50,457 bases of DNA from the NCBI GenBank assembly GCA_021788625.1, contig JAJYKL010000020.1, positions 1 through 50,457 on the forward strand, read 5' to 3'. The DNA comes from Chloroflexota bacterium. Its GTDB lineage: Bacteria; Chloroflexota; Anaerolineae; J036; Brachytrichaceae. Positions 25,353 to 34,937 of this stretch are shown piece after piece. The position numbers and the translations under genes were made by a program. Positions within the stretch are counted from its first letter, which is position 1; each line of letters begins with the position of its first letter. The notes under the pieces are model-generated. The model saw nothing but the letters and a program-made list of their open reading frames with translations, was not told the origin of the DNA and searched no databases.

Positions 25353-26345
25353 ATGCAGTACCGGCGGCTCGGCAATACGGATATAACTGTCTCAGCAGTG
25401 TGCTTCGGTTGTTGGGGAATCATTGGAGGGTTCAATTGGGGCCCACAAGACGAAAAGGATTCACTGGAGGCTCTCCACGTAGCTTTCGACGCGGGCATCA
25501 CTTTCTACGATACGGCCGAGGGCTATGGCAGCGGTCAGTCAGAGCAATTGCTGGCCCGTGGTCTGAGTTCCCAACGCGATAGCATCATAATCGCCACGAA
25601 GGTATCACCTAATCATTTCAGAGAACCTGACTTGCGTGCTGCATGCGAGCGAAGCCTTCGCGCTCTTAATACGGATCGAATCGACCTATATCAATTGCAC
25701 TGGCCTAATCATGACATTCCCATTAGCGAAACGCTTAATGTACTGGATAAGCTTAAGGCAGAAGGCAAAGTGCGCGCCTATGGCGTTTCGAACTTTGGCG
25801 AGCAAGATCTGAGTGATGTCCTGGCGGCTGGCAGCCCGATCGCGAGCAACCAGCTGGCTTACAACCTGCTTTTCCGCGCCATCGAAGACGTGATTCTGCC
25901 TCTATGCCATCGCCATGGTGTTTCTGTCCTAACTTACTCTTCACTTATGCAAGGTCTTCTTTCAGGCCGCTATACTTCGCCTGACGAGGTACAGGAAGAC
26001 CGAATGCGCACACGACATTACAGTGCCACGCGTCCTTATGCGCGGCATGGAGAGGCAGGACAGGAGCGCGAAACGTTCGAAGCCGTGGCGCGAATACGTG
26101 ACATTGCACGTCAGTCCGGACAATCAATGGCTGATGTTGCGCTGGCATGGTTGATCGGCCAACCAGGTATTACAACGGTCATAGCTGGAGCGCGTAATGC
26201 TCAACAGGCACACGGTATCGCTCATGCCGCGGACGTTACTCTCTCTGCGGAGGTCGTTGAGCAACTAAACCAGGCCACTGATGCATTGAAGCAGCAACTT
26301 GGTCCAAACCCAGACATGTGGCAGCATGTATCGCGCATGCGCTAA
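25353..26345 (+). CDS. Aldo/keto reductase
   Basis: A 330-residue NADPH-dependent aldo/keto reductase of the TIM-barrel superfamily. It has the catalytic tetrad regions FYDTAEGYGSGQSE (Asp, Tyr), IATKVS (Lys) and LYQLHWPN (His), and a C-terminal cofactor motif around TTVIAGARNAQQ. The ATG at 25353 has GGAGGGG seven bases upstream; the ATG at 25349 is in another frame and overlaps the preceding stop codon. It stands in the + strand unit with the deacetylase, GNAT and rho genes and probably reduces or oxidises a sugar-derived carbonyl. Confidence 0.92.
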   Translation: MQYRRLGNTDITVSAVCFGCWGIIGGFNWGPQDEKDSLEALHVAFDAGITFYDTAEGYGSGQSEQLLARGLSSQRDSIIIATKVSPNHFREPDLRAACERSLRALNTDRIDLYQLHWPNHDIPISETLNVLDKLKAEGKVRAYGVSNFGEQDLSDVLAAGSPIASNQLAYNLLFRAIEDVILPLCHRHGVSVLTYSSLMQGLLSGRYTSPDEVQEDRMRTRHYSATRPYARHGEAGQERETFEAVARIRDIARQSGQSMADVALAWLIGQPGITTVIAGARNAQQAHGIAHAADVTLSAEVVEQLNQATDALKQQLGPNPDMWQHVSRMR

Positions 26346-26387
26346 GAGAATACAACGCGGTGCCTGCTCTGAACTAATGGTCAATGT

Positions 26388-27224
26388 ATGCAACTCACTC
26401 ACCATGACACGCCTAATGGCTTCCTCGCCACTGCACAATCCTGGTTGGAGCGCGACGAGCCTGCCAATCCTCTAATGCTAGGTCTGGCATTACGCCTGCG
26501 CTCTTCTCCTGTACCGTGTCACCTGATCACCATCATGGACGATGGCGATCTGGCCCTGGCCGCTCTCATGACACCGCCGTATCCGCTTACGTTGTACAGT
26601 CCGCACTCGAATCCGCACGAAGCAGTGTTCATGTTGTCTCGGTACCTGCATGACAGGCATACCCCTGTCTCCGCTGTATCGGGCCAGGTTCCGCTGCCAG
26701 AGCAATTCGCACAAGTGTGGATTGGCTTGTCCGGTTTGAAATACACAGCTCGTATGCACATGCGCACATATCAGCTCCGGCAGGTCATTCACCCGCGCCC
26801 CATCGATGGTCACTTTCGCGTGGCCGGCGAGGAAGATGGTCCACTTCTGGTGGGATGGATGCGGGCGTTCATCATGGAAGCCTTGCATGATGAAAGCGCG
26901 TCTGCCGCGGCAACCCAGACACAGCTACGTGTACGGGACCGTGAACTGTTCGTATGGGAGCAGGATGGAAAACCTGTGTCGATGGCGGGTAAGGCGCGCC
27001 CTACGATGAATGGCATCACGGTGAACATGGTCTATACCCCTCCCCAGCATCGTGGCAAGGGTTATGCCACAGCCTGTGTGGCTGCGCTCAGCCAGCACTT
27101 AATTGATGAAGGGTGGAAGTATTGCACGCTCTTCGCCGACCTGGCGAACCCCATCTCGAATGGAATTTACCAGCGCATTGGTTATCAACCCGTTTGTGAT
27201 TTCGATGAGATCGCATTAACCTGA
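26388..27224 (+). CDS. GNAT-family N-acetyltransferase
   Basis: A 278-residue protein. The C-terminal half (about 145-275) is a GNAT domain with the acetyl-CoA-binding motif QHRGKGYATACVAAL and the terminal ANPISNGIYQRIGYQPV. The N-terminal half is a variable domain seen in other GNAT proteins of this size. Substrate unknown. It lies 42 bp after the aldo/keto reductase and its stop is 3 bp before the rho-like start, so the genes are likely co-transcribed. Confidence 0.85.
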   Translation: MQLTHHDTPNGFLATAQSWLERDEPANPLMLGLALRLRSSPVPCHLITIMDDGDLALAALMTPPYPLTLYSPHSNPHEAVFMLSRYLHDRHTPVSAVSGQVPLPEQFAQVWIGLSGLKYTARMHMRTYQLRQVIHPRPIDGHFRVAGEEDGPLLVGWMRAFIMEALHDESASAAATQTQLRVRDRELFVWEQDGKPVSMAGKARPTMNGITVNMVYTPPQHRGKGYATACVAALSQHLIDEGWKYCTLFADLANPISNGIYQRIGYQPVCDFDEIALT

Positions 27225-27227
27225 TCT

Positions 27228-28322
27228 ATGCCTGAACCTGTTGCGGGGCTGCTGAAGCGCCAGCCTAAAGACACTTACATTCTCTATAACCCAGCCAAGC
27301 CGGCATCTGGTTCGATTGCTGTGCCCAATAATCTGGTTGATCAATTCCAGCTTGTGGAAGGAGTGTCCGTCGAAGGGGCAGCACAATCCGGTCGATACGG
27401 CGCTCAGTTGGTCAGCATACATGAAATCTGCCATGAGACACCAGCTGGCTACCAGCATCGCATGCCATTCGACCACCTGATTGCCATCAACCCCACGCAA
27501 CGGTTCGACCTTTCATTCGAAGGCGATACCACCATGCGGGTTGTAGACCTGATCGCACCCATAGCCAGGGGCACTCGTGGTCTGATTGTCGCGCCTCCCA
27601 AAGTGGGTAAAACGATGATCATCGAGAAGCTCGCCCGTGCCATCCATGCCAGCACGCCCAAAACACGCATCATCGCGCTTTTGATTGACGAGCGACCGGA
27701 GGAGGTGACCTATTTCCGGCGTCAGGCTACAGCCGAAGTATTCGCCAGTTCCAGTGACCAGAAGGTGCAGGAGCACATTGCGCTTTGTGAGTTACTGCTG
27801 GCGCACATACGCGTCGAGCTGGAATGCAGGCATGACGTGGTGGTCCTGCTCGACAGCATGACGCGCCTGGTCCGCGCGTTCAACCTGAAAGGCGGTGGTA
27901 CAGGTCGCACGCTCTCCGGAGGTGTGGAAGCGGGGGCGCTGGAAATTCCACGCCGGTTCTTCGGTCTGGCACGCAATGTGGAGCAGGGTGGTTCCGCGAC
28001 CATCATCGCCAGCATGTTAAAAGATACCGGCTCGCGCATGGATCAATTAATCTACGAGGAATTCAAAAGCACTGGCAATAGTGAGATCGTATTGGACCGT
28101 TCCCTGGCAGAAGCCCGTATTTTCCCTGCCATTAACCTGACGGACACCAGCACGCGCCGCGCCGAGATGTTCTACAACTCCGAGGAGAACAAGCGTCTGA
28201 CGCTGCTGCGACGTGCTTTGGCTGGCCGCCGACCTGCCGAGAGCATGACCTTCATGCTCAGATTACTGGATCGCTTCCCGACTAATCAGGAGCTCCTAAA
28301 CAGTATCCGCCTCGAAGCGTAA
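27228..28322 (+). CDS. Rho-type RNA helicase/termination factor, divergent and short
   Basis: A 364-residue protein whose ATPase domain is clearly Rho: Walker A APPKVGKT (122-129), LIDERPEEVT, Walker B VVVLLDSMTRLVRAFN, SGGVEAGALE, RRFFGLARNVEQGGS and EFKSTGN. The N-terminal helix bundle is absent. The RNA-binding cold-shock-like domain (about 5-65) is poorly conserved: the usual GYGFLR stretch reads DTYILYNP. Rho hydrolyses ATP to pull RNA from transcription complexes. It may be the genome's main Rho or a paralogue; context among metabolic genes favours neither. The start has no strong ribosome-binding site, consistent with coupling to the GNAT gene. Confidence 0.88.
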   Translation: MPEPVAGLLKRQPKDTYILYNPAKPASGSIAVPNNLVDQFQLVEGVSVEGAAQSGRYGAQLVSIHEICHETPAGYQHRMPFDHLIAINPTQRFDLSFEGDTTMRVVDLIAPIARGTRGLIVAPPKVGKTMIIEKLARAIHASTPKTRIIALLIDERPEEVTYFRRQATAEVFASSSDQKVQEHIALCELLLAHIRVELECRHDVVVLLDSMTRLVRAFNLKGGGTGRTLSGGVEAGALEIPRRFFGLARNVEQGGSATIIASMLKDTGSRMDQLIYEEFKSTGNSEIVLDRSLAEARIFPAINLTDTSTRRAEMFYNSEENKRLTLLRRALAGRRPAESMTFMLRLLDRFPTNQELLNSIRLEA

Positions 28323-28333
28323 CCCAGGTCTGT

Positions 28334-29545
28334 CTATATCTTCCAGTACTCGTTGATCGGTCGCTGGTATAAGTCAACCGTGCCATTCAGGACGTCGTTA
28401 TATTTCACTGGCTTACCGGCCACACCGGATTCATAACAGGCTTCGCACAAAACCTTGGCGCGCAGACCAGCCATGCCGTCCATTTCCGGCTTTTGACCTG
28501 TGCGAATGGAATTTACAAAGTCCCACACCTCCACGGCGAATCCATCCGTTGACCCATAAGGGAATAGTCGGTTTTTCTCATCCTCTGTCAGGCTGGCCAT
28601 ATAGTCAGCCTGCAGTGACTCATTGGATACTTCTGTGCCATCCGCCAGCACGGCCGTCCCGCCATTTTGGAAGGGATGAAAGGCGAAGCCAAGAGCTCTC
28701 ATGGTGCCTCTGGAACCGTAATAGTTTGCCGTGGATACGGCTTCTCCATATAACGAGCGCGAATGTGTCCACAATACATGTAGACCGCTTGTAAAGCGAA
28801 TGATGGCGTGCCAGGTATCTTCCACATCAGCCGTTGTATTGCCGATGACCGGCGCGTCGAGAATGGGTCGGTGATCATAACTGTTTAGGGTGCAGTACAC
28901 TTCGTCCACCTCGCCGAAGAGCAGTTGCATCATGTCGGTGAAGTGGGCGCCACTGTCCATGATCATTCCGCCGCCGGTGAGCAGCTTCACTCCCCGCCAC
29001 TTCATGGCTGGGTTCGTGTAGTCGAACTGGCTGTAATTGATCGACTGTACATTCACCAGACGCATCTCGCCGATCAGGTGCTGTTCCCGTATAGCCCAGG
29101 CACAGGCGCGCGTCGTCAGGTAACGGCGTATGTTCTCTGCAGTCGCCAGAACGCGTCCATTTTTATCTGCGCTTTCGATGATCTGGCGTGTCGCTTTGAC
29201 GGTAATGCCGATAGGTTTCTCTACCATCACGTGAAGTCCCTCATTCAATAGCGGGATGGCGGAGCTGTGATGGAAACAGTGCGGCAGGCAGACATCTGCA
29301 GCGTCGGCTATGCCTGCCTTGACCATGGCAGTCTGGTCCGTGAATAGTGCGGGTTCGCTGCCCTGAAAGGCCGCGATCTCCTGGGCACGGCGGCGCGCAC
29401 TTTGCTCGCGCACGTCACAGCAAGCCGTGACGATGAACTCACGACATCCTCGTTCAAAGAGGGCTTTATATCCATTCACATGTGCGCCGGAGATGCCGCC
29501 GCAACCAATTAATGCCAACCGTACTGGATTTGTTACGTTACTCAT
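28334..29545 (-). CDS. Gfo/Idh/MocA-family oxidoreductase
   Basis: A 403-residue NAD(P)-dependent dehydrogenase. The N-terminal Rossmann fold shows LALIGCGGISGAHVNGY, and VEKPIGITVK is the family's EKP motif carrying the catalytic Lys. The C-terminal domain is the alpha/beta substrate-binding fold. The ATG at 29545 is preferred since GAGGAGG stands just upstream; the longer GTG at 29557 lies inside that site. It is the last gene of a likely minus-strand set with the enolase-superfamily enzyme and an SDR. It converges with rho across 11 bp. Substrate is unknown; sugars, inositols and sugar acids are typical. Confidence 0.9.
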   Translation of the reverse strand: MSNVTNPVRLALIGCGGISGAHVNGYKALFERGCREFIVTACCDVREQSARRRAQEIAAFQGSEPALFTDQTAMVKAGIADAADVCLPHCFHHSSAIPLLNEGLHVMVEKPIGITVKATRQIIESADKNGRVLATAENIRRYLTTRACAWAIREQHLIGEMRLVNVQSINYSQFDYTNPAMKWRGVKLLTGGGMIMDSGAHFTDMMQLLFGEVDEVYCTLNSYDHRPILDAPVIGNTTADVEDTWHAIIRFTSGLHVLWTHSRSLYGEAVSTANYYGSRGTMRALGFAFHPFQNGGTAVLADGTEVSNESLQADYMASLTEDEKNRLFPYGSTDGFAVEVWDFVNSIRTGQKPEMDGMAGLRAKVLCEACYESGVAGKPVKYNDVLNGTVDLYQRPINEYWKI

Positions 29546-29563
29546 TTCCCTCCTCACTTCTGT

Positions 29564-30697
29564 TCACCGAGTACGCCGCTCCCAACCCTCTTCAAATAAA
29601 CGCAGAAAGTAGTCCTGCCCATACGGATGCTTGACCACCTCCGCCTCATCCAGCTCCACGCCAATCCCGGGCGCATCGCTGACTTCCAGATAGCCATCGT
29701 TTACGCGCGGCACACCGTGCATGATCTCGAACGCCCACGGAATCAGGAAGTCGTCGAAGCACTCTTGAATCAAGAAATTCGCCATGCTGGCATGCAGGTG
29801 TGCGTTAACGGCTGTGTTGAGTGGGCTTTGAGCCTGATGCAGTGCAACAGACCCTTCACCTGCTTCCACGATGGCCGCAGCTTTGCGGGCGCCGGAGATT
29901 CCGCCAATGCTAAGTGTCTCCGGCTGTACGATGTCCACAGCATGTGTCGCCATGAGTTCGCTCACCTGCGTGAGCGTCTTGAAGCGCTCGCCAGTGGCTA
30001 CCGGCACGGCAATGCTGCGCGCCACCTCCGCGGTTGCGGCGATATCGGTGGACATGACGGGCGTCTCAAACCACATGGGGTGGAACTCCTCTAATCTTTT
30101 GCCTAAACGGATTGCCGTTGAGACGCCGAAGCGGTCATGACCTTCGATCAACAGGTCGACATCGTCGCCTACTGCTTCGCGCACCGCCTGCACAATGGCG
30201 ATGGAGAGTCGCTCGTCCTCGGGCGAGAAGAATCGGTAGGCCGTGCCAAACGGGTCAAACTTCAATGCCGTGTAGCCCATCTCCTTCACGCGCGTGGCAG
30301 CCTCAGCAAAGAAAGACGGTTCGCGCGGACCCTGGTACCAGCCATTGGCGTAGACGCGCAGGCTGGGGCGATGCTTACCGCCCAGCAGCTTCCACAGCGG
30401 TGCGTTCAGGCTTTTAGCCAGGATGTCCCAGCAGGCGATCTCGATGGCATTCATGCCAACATTGCTGCCCAAAAAGAGGCCTTTGTACATCCTGTGCCAC
30501 AGTCGTTCAGGTTGCAGCGGATCTTCGCCAATGACGAAGCGCTCCAGCTCGTGAACCTGTGCCTCACCCGGTCTGGCGCTCAGTCCCCCGGTTGCTTCGC
30601 CCAGTCCCGTTAGCCCTTCGTCGGTGCAGACCTGGACGAATACCCAGTTCTTCCATGGATTGCCGACGATGTAGGTTTTAAGTTCGGTGATCTTCAT
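29564..30697 (-). CDS. Enolase-superfamily sugar acid dehydratase (galactonate-dehydratase-like)
   Basis: A 377-residue member of the mandelate racemase/muconate lactonizing enzyme group. The capping domain is followed by a barrel with metal-ligand regions LLIEGHDRF, WFETPV and ATGERF, and the catalytic His region VALHQAQSPL. The layout resembles D-galactonate dehydratase, which dehydrates a sugar acid to a 2-keto-3-deoxy acid using Mg2+. The first ligand appears as Glu in IEGH where galactonate dehydratase has Asp. Substrate cannot be fixed. It is 18 bp upstream of the Gfo/Idh/MocA gene and 3 bp downstream of the SDR gene. Confidence 0.88.
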   Translation of the reverse strand: MKITELKTYIVGNPWKNWVFVQVCTDEGLTGLGEATGGLSARPGEAQVHELERFVIGEDPLQPERLWHRMYKGLFLGSNVGMNAIEIACWDILAKSLNAPLWKLLGGKHRPSLRVYANGWYQGPREPSFFAEAATRVKEMGYTALKFDPFGTAYRFFSPEDERLSIAIVQAVREAVGDDVDLLIEGHDRFGVSTAIRLGKRLEEFHPMWFETPVMSTDIAATAEVARSIAVPVATGERFKTLTQVSELMATHAVDIVQPETLSIGGISGARKAAAIVEAGEGSVALHQAQSPLNTAVNAHLHASMANFLIQECFDDFLIPWAFEIMHGVPRVNDGYLEVSDAPGIGVELDEAEVVKHPYGQDYFLRLFEEGWERRTR

Positions 30698-30700
30698 GCC

Positions 30701-31459
30701 TCAGATCCATAATCCGCCAGATATGTTCAACTCACAACCGGTGATGTGGCTGGCTGCGTCGGAAGCGAGGTACACCACTCCCGCTGCAATATCTTCCACT
30801 GTCTCCAGGCGTCCCAGGGGCATGCGACTGCTCATTTGATCGAGATAGGCCTGTCCATTGCCATGCGTTTGGTTGCGTAATTCCACCTCACCCGGTGTGG
30901 CAACCCAACCAACGGTGACCCAGTTTACCCTGATCTGTAGTGGAAGTAACTCACGTGCCAGCACCTTCGTCATGGTCAGCAGGGCTCCTTTTGAGCATGC
31001 ATACGCAATGCGGTCGCCCATGCCGCGGTTTACCAGCGTCGATCCGATATTGATGATGACGCCGCCACCCCGCCGCTTAAACGCCGGGATGACAGCCTGG
31101 CTGCAGAGGAACGCACCGCGCACATTGGTGGCGAACACTTCATCCCATTGCGCAGCTGTGACATCGGTCAGGGGAGTGGAGGGGAAGATACCGGCGTTAT
31201 TCACCAAAATGTCCACCTGACCGAAGTGAACCTTACAGGTCCGTATGAGAGCGAAGCAGTCGTATTCTCGCGCGATATCAGCTTGCACAAATTCTGCCGT
31301 ACCGCCTTTGGCCTGGATTTTGGCGACAACCTGCTCGCCCTCCTCGATCCGGCGCCCTGAAACAATCACGGCTGCGCCTTCTGCTGCAAGCGCCTGTGCG
31401 ATCCCTTCACCAATGCCACCAGTCGAACCCGTCACGATGGCCACTTTTGCCTTCAGCAT
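30701..31459 (-). CDS. Short-chain dehydrogenase/reductase
   Basis: A 252-residue classical SDR with TGSTGGIG (cofactor site), NNAGIF, INIGSTLVN with the catalytic Ser, and YACSK as YxxxK. The C-terminus TGCELNISGGLW is typical. The ATG at 31459 is chosen because the conserved fold begins there (MLKAKVAIVTGS); a longer TTG start at 31528 would add an unusual leader. It is translationally close to the dehydratase (3-bp gap) and could supply its sugar acid or lactone by oxidation. Confidence 0.88.
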   Translation of the reverse strand: MLKAKVAIVTGSTGGIGEGIAQALAAEGAAVIVSGRRIEEGEQVVAKIQAKGGTAEFVQADIAREYDCFALIRTCKVHFGQVDILVNNAGIFPSTPLTDVTAAQWDEVFATNVRGAFLCSQAVIPAFKRRGGGVIINIGSTLVNRGMGDRIAYACSKGALLTMTKVLARELLPLQIRVNWVTVGWVATPGEVELRNQTHGNGQAYLDQMSSRMPLGRLETVEDIAAGVVYLASDAASHITGCELNISGGLWI

Positions 31460-31584
31460 AGTTGCAGCTTGACCCTCCACTGGAATCCAGGCATATGCAT
31501 CATTCTGTTCAGCATCTCGCCCGATCAATTTTTACGCCATTGTGAACCGTTATCCCAAAACGTGCAAACCCTGCGTCGGGCGCG

Positions 31585-32244
31585 CTAATGGTTATCGAGC
31601 AAAGCACAGGCAGCCTCGAACGGAACGTCTGCCAGGTCAGGCAGTACCAGGTCGGCTACCAGCTCTGTGTGGGTGGTCAGCACACCGATAGATGCCATCC
31701 CGCCCGCCCGCGCTCCTTGCGTTCCAGAGGGTGCGTCCTCGATCACTATGCAGCGCGTAGGTGTGACACCCAGTCTACGCGCGGCGGTCAGGTACACTTC
31801 AGGGTCCGGTTTACCGTGACGAACGTCTTCAGCGCAAATCAGTGCACCGAAGAAATGACGGATTTTCACCGCATCGACCACGGTTTCCACGTTCGCCCGC
31901 GGGGCAGAGGATGCCACCGCCTGCAACCACCCGGCGAGGTGGGCAGCAGCCAGCCAGGTTTGTACACCGGGCAGCAGTTGCATCCCTTCGCTGCGCACCA
32001 GTTCGCGATAACGTGCCTCCTTCATGTCCGCCAGATCGTTTGCCTGCGCCTCGCTCAGCGTCAAGCCCAGTACACCGCGTAGCAGGTCCACATTGCGCAT
32101 TCCGAATGTGCGGCGAAAGTCAACCAGGCTCATTTCATCGTAATGCAATAAACGCATGGTTTCACGCCAGGCGCGGTAGTGATAGTGCTCGGAATCGACC
32201 AAAACGCCATCAAGGTCCCAGATGAGTGCGTTCACTTGCTGCAT
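31585..32244 (-). CDS. HAD phosphatase/phosphomutase, beta-phosphoglucomutase-like
   Basis: A 219-residue HAD-superfamily protein with motif I DLDGVLVDSEHYHYRAW (nucleophile and acid/base Asp), motif II VASSAP, motif III Lys in GKPDPEVYL, and motif IV VIEDAPSGTQGA. A helical cap domain lies at about 15-90. The pattern fits beta-phosphoglucomutase or sugar-phosphate phosphatases. It is divergent from the GH2 gene across 147 bp (32245-32391), where a weak TTGACT lies at about 32310 without a good -10 at standard spacing. Confidence 0.87.
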   Translation of the reverse strand: MQQVNALIWDLDGVLVDSEHYHYRAWRETMRLLHYDEMSLVDFRRTFGMRNVDLLRGVLGLTLSEAQANDLADMKEARYRELVRSEGMQLLPGVQTWLAAAHLAGWLQAVASSAPRANVETVVDAVKIRHFFGALICAEDVRHGKPDPEVYLTAARRLGVTPTRCIVIEDAPSGTQGARAGGMASIGVLTTHTELVADLVLPDLADVPFEAACALLDNH

Positions 32245-32391
32245 GGTGTGACACTCTTTACGCCTGGACCGGAAGCATCCGCGCGCTTACGTTGCATTTT
32301 CTTTCCGGTTGACTTTTCCACATGAGGAGTATAGGTTATACGATGCCATTTGAAGAACCAGCATATCAAATAGCAAGGATCGGACCTTATC

Positions 32392-34926
32392 ATGCAACAG
32401 TTACAACTGAATGGTACATGGCAATTACATGACGAACCACTTGCTGCCGGGGAGAACGATGTAGCTCGCATCACTGGACTTGTTGATGGCTGGATCGAAC
32501 AGCCTGTGCCAGGCGATATTCACCAGGGGTTGGTGCTGGCCGGGCGTATCCGCGAACCGCTTGAAGGTCTGAATAGCTTCGACTGCCGATGGACTGAAGA
32601 TCGTTCATGGTGGTATCGCAGACAGTTCGATACCGACTCAAACTGGTTGCATTCGGACGCAGTGGAGCTCGAGCTCAATGGGTTGGATTCAAATGCGTCG
32701 ATCTACCTGAATGGCACGCACCTGGGCGATCACAGCAGTGCTTTCTACCCATTCCGGATCGATATCAGACAGCACCTGAATCATGATGGACCGAATACGC
32801 TGCTGGTGCGGCTTACCTCTGGTGTGGAGCATGTGACGCAGGAACAGCTGGATGAGTTGGGTGTGACGGTTGCGACAGAGGCAGCGAACAATCGGCCGGA
32901 ACGTGGGGACGCCCGACGGGTCTATGTACGTAAACCACAGTATTCATTTGGCTGGGACTGGAGCCCACGCGTGGCCACCACGGCGATTGCAGGCGATGTA
33001 TTAATCCGCGCATGGAACGTGGCCCGCATCTGGGATGTTGCAGTGCAACCTTACCGCGAGCAGCGTCGGGTCGGCATGCACGTTACCATCACGGTGGACT
33101 CGTGGCATTATTACAGCACCGCAAGGGGCACAGTTCAACTGGCTGTGTCGGATGAATCTGGAAAAGTAGCCGGGCTCGAACAGACTGTGCTGCTGCGTTC
33201 CGGGCTAAATTACATTTCCTTCGACGTGCCGCTGGCGGCTCCGCGCTACTGGTGGCCAAATGGACTGGGTGAACAACACCGCTATTCACTACGAACCAAC
33301 CTGATTGCTACGAGCAGTCGCGCACCCGATGGTCCGGTGGAGAAAGCCTCTTATCCAGAGATACTTTATGGACTGCGCTTTGTCGAACTGGACCTTGGCG
33401 ACGTTGCGGCTGGGCTTAACCGCTTCTCGCTGGTGCTAAACGGGAAGCGTATTTTCTGCAAAGGAGCGGACTGGATTCCAGCGGACGCCCTGTACGCGCG
33501 TGTTACACCGGAGAAATATGACACCCTCGTCCATGAAGCGCAGAGAGCGAACTTTAATATGCTGCGCGTGTGGGGGGGAGGGCTCTACGAGCCAGAGGCT
33601 TTTTACGATGCCTGTGACCGCTACGGTATTCTGTTGTGGCACGATTTCATGTTTGCCTGCGCACCGTATCCTGACCATATTGCCTGGTTCCGCGAGGAGG
33701 TGCGTAAAGAAGCGGAATACCAGACGGTTCGACTGCGCAACCACGCCTGCATGGGTTTGTGGAGCGGCAGCAATGAGAACAATTGGGGCTTCGACGAATG
33801 GTGGCATGACCGGACTCAGGGAGGCGCATATTTCTATAACGAGCTGCTGCCCTCCATAGTACAGTCCAACTGCCCTGGCATCCCGTATTGGAATGGCTCA
33901 CCTTATGGTGGCGCCAGTCCAAACTCGGCGGAGGTGGGTGACCGTCATCATTGGCAGGATTGCATGATGAACCCTGAGATGGCCAAGCGCATCGCACCTG
34001 AGGAATATGACCTGTGCAACTCCCTCTTTGTTACCGAATATGGCTACATTGGTGCGCCCGACGAGGCAACGGTCATACAGTACCTGAATGGCGCGCCATC
34101 CGATCGGCAAAGCCGTGTCTGGCAGCACCACACCAACACTTTTGAGAAAGATACCGTGGAAGCGGGCATCCGTAAACATTATGCAGACCCCGACCGCATG
34201 ACTCTCAATCAGTATTACCTTTATAGCGGACTTACGCAGGGATTGATGTACGGTTACTCGCTCGATTCGCTCCGCTCGCACCCTAACTGCCATGGCAGCC
34301 TGTTCTGGATGTTTGCCGATTGTTGGGGCGAAGTGGGCTGGACAGTAATGGACTACTATCTGCGGCGAAAGATAGCGTGGTACTTCGTACGCCGCGCACT
34401 AAGCCCTGTACGCCTGATCCTGCGAGAAGTCAGTGGTCGCGTCAGTGTGATTATGGCAAATGACACACCGGAGGTGGCGCAGGGCACTCTGGAATACGGT
34501 TCCCTCTCATTGGATGGGTCTTCATCGCGTCTGCGCCAGCGGTCATTTTCATGTCCAGCCCTGTCGCGTAGAGTCATTGCTACCTTCAGTCGTGGTGACC
34601 ATGATCCAAAGGATACGTTATGGATGGCTCGCATCCAGGGAAAGCCAGAGGTATGGCCTGCGATTCTGCGTGTTCTAGATATACGCCAGCTTAAGATGAA
34701 GCAGCCCAATCTTGCTGTCCGAGTTGCACGAGGTAGCAAGGGCATCTGGCGCGTGCGTGTGAGTAGCGATGTATTCGCTCATGCGGTGCACCTGAATCTC
34801 CCCGCCAGTGCACTGCCTGACGACAACTATTTCGACCTGCTCCCGCGCGAGTCGCGAGAGGTGTCGGTTGCTTACCGGGAGACCCTGTCGGCAGGCAATG
34901 TGAAAGCGATGAGTGTCGTTTGCTAG
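32392..34926 (+). CDS. GH2 beta-mannosidase
   Basis: An 844-residue glycoside hydrolase family 2 enzyme. It begins with the sugar-binding jelly roll (LQLNGTWQLHDEPL, SWWYRRQF, NGLDSNASIYLNG), then Ig-like domains, then the catalytic barrel. The acid/base Glu is in WSGSNENNW (Glu about 462) and the nucleophile Glu in FVTEYGYIG (about 549). The segments VRKPQYSFGWDWSPR and RYWWPNGLGEQ are hallmarks of beta-mannosidases. It removes terminal beta-D-mannose from manno-oligosaccharides. There is no signal peptide, so the substrate must be imported. It converges with the aldehyde dehydrogenase gene across 11 bp. Confidence 0.93.
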   Translation: MQQLQLNGTWQLHDEPLAAGENDVARITGLVDGWIEQPVPGDIHQGLVLAGRIREPLEGLNSFDCRWTEDRSWWYRRQFDTDSNWLHSDAVELELNGLDSNASIYLNGTHLGDHSSAFYPFRIDIRQHLNHDGPNTLLVRLTSGVEHVTQEQLDELGVTVATEAANNRPERGDARRVYVRKPQYSFGWDWSPRVATTAIAGDVLIRAWNVARIWDVAVQPYREQRRVGMHVTITVDSWHYYSTARGTVQLAVSDESGKVAGLEQTVLLRSGLNYISFDVPLAAPRYWWPNGLGEQHRYSLRTNLIATSSRAPDGPVEKASYPEILYGLRFVELDLGDVAAGLNRFSLVLNGKRIFCKGADWIPADALYARVTPEKYDTLVHEAQRANFNMLRVWGGGLYEPEAFYDACDRYGILLWHDFMFACAPYPDHIAWFREEVRKEAEYQTVRLRNHACMGLWSGSNENNWGFDEWWHDRTQGGAYFYNELLPSIVQSNCPGIPYWNGSPYGGASPNSAEVGDRHHWQDCMMNPEMAKRIAPEEYDLCNSLFVTEYGYIGAPDEATVIQYLNGAPSDRQSRVWQHHTNTFEKDTVEAGIRKHYADPDRMTLNQYYLYSGLTQGLMYGYSLDSLRSHPNCHGSLFWMFADCWGEVGWTVMDYYLRRKIAWYFVRRALSPVRLILREVSGRVSVIMANDTPEVAQGTLEYGSLSLDGSSSRLRQRSFSCPALSRRVIATFSRGDHDPKDTLWMARIQGKPEVWPAILRVLDIRQLKMKQPNLAVRVARGSKGIWRVRVSSDVFAHAVHLNLPASALPDDNYFDLLPRESREVSVAYRETLSAGNVKAMSVVC

Positions 34927-34937
34927 AAGGCGGACCA

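Noticed and set aside
25349..25582. Start of the aldo/keto reductase at the ATG of 25349
   Set aside because: That ATG is in a different frame from the conserved enzyme sequence; the frame starting at 25353 carries all catalytic motifs.
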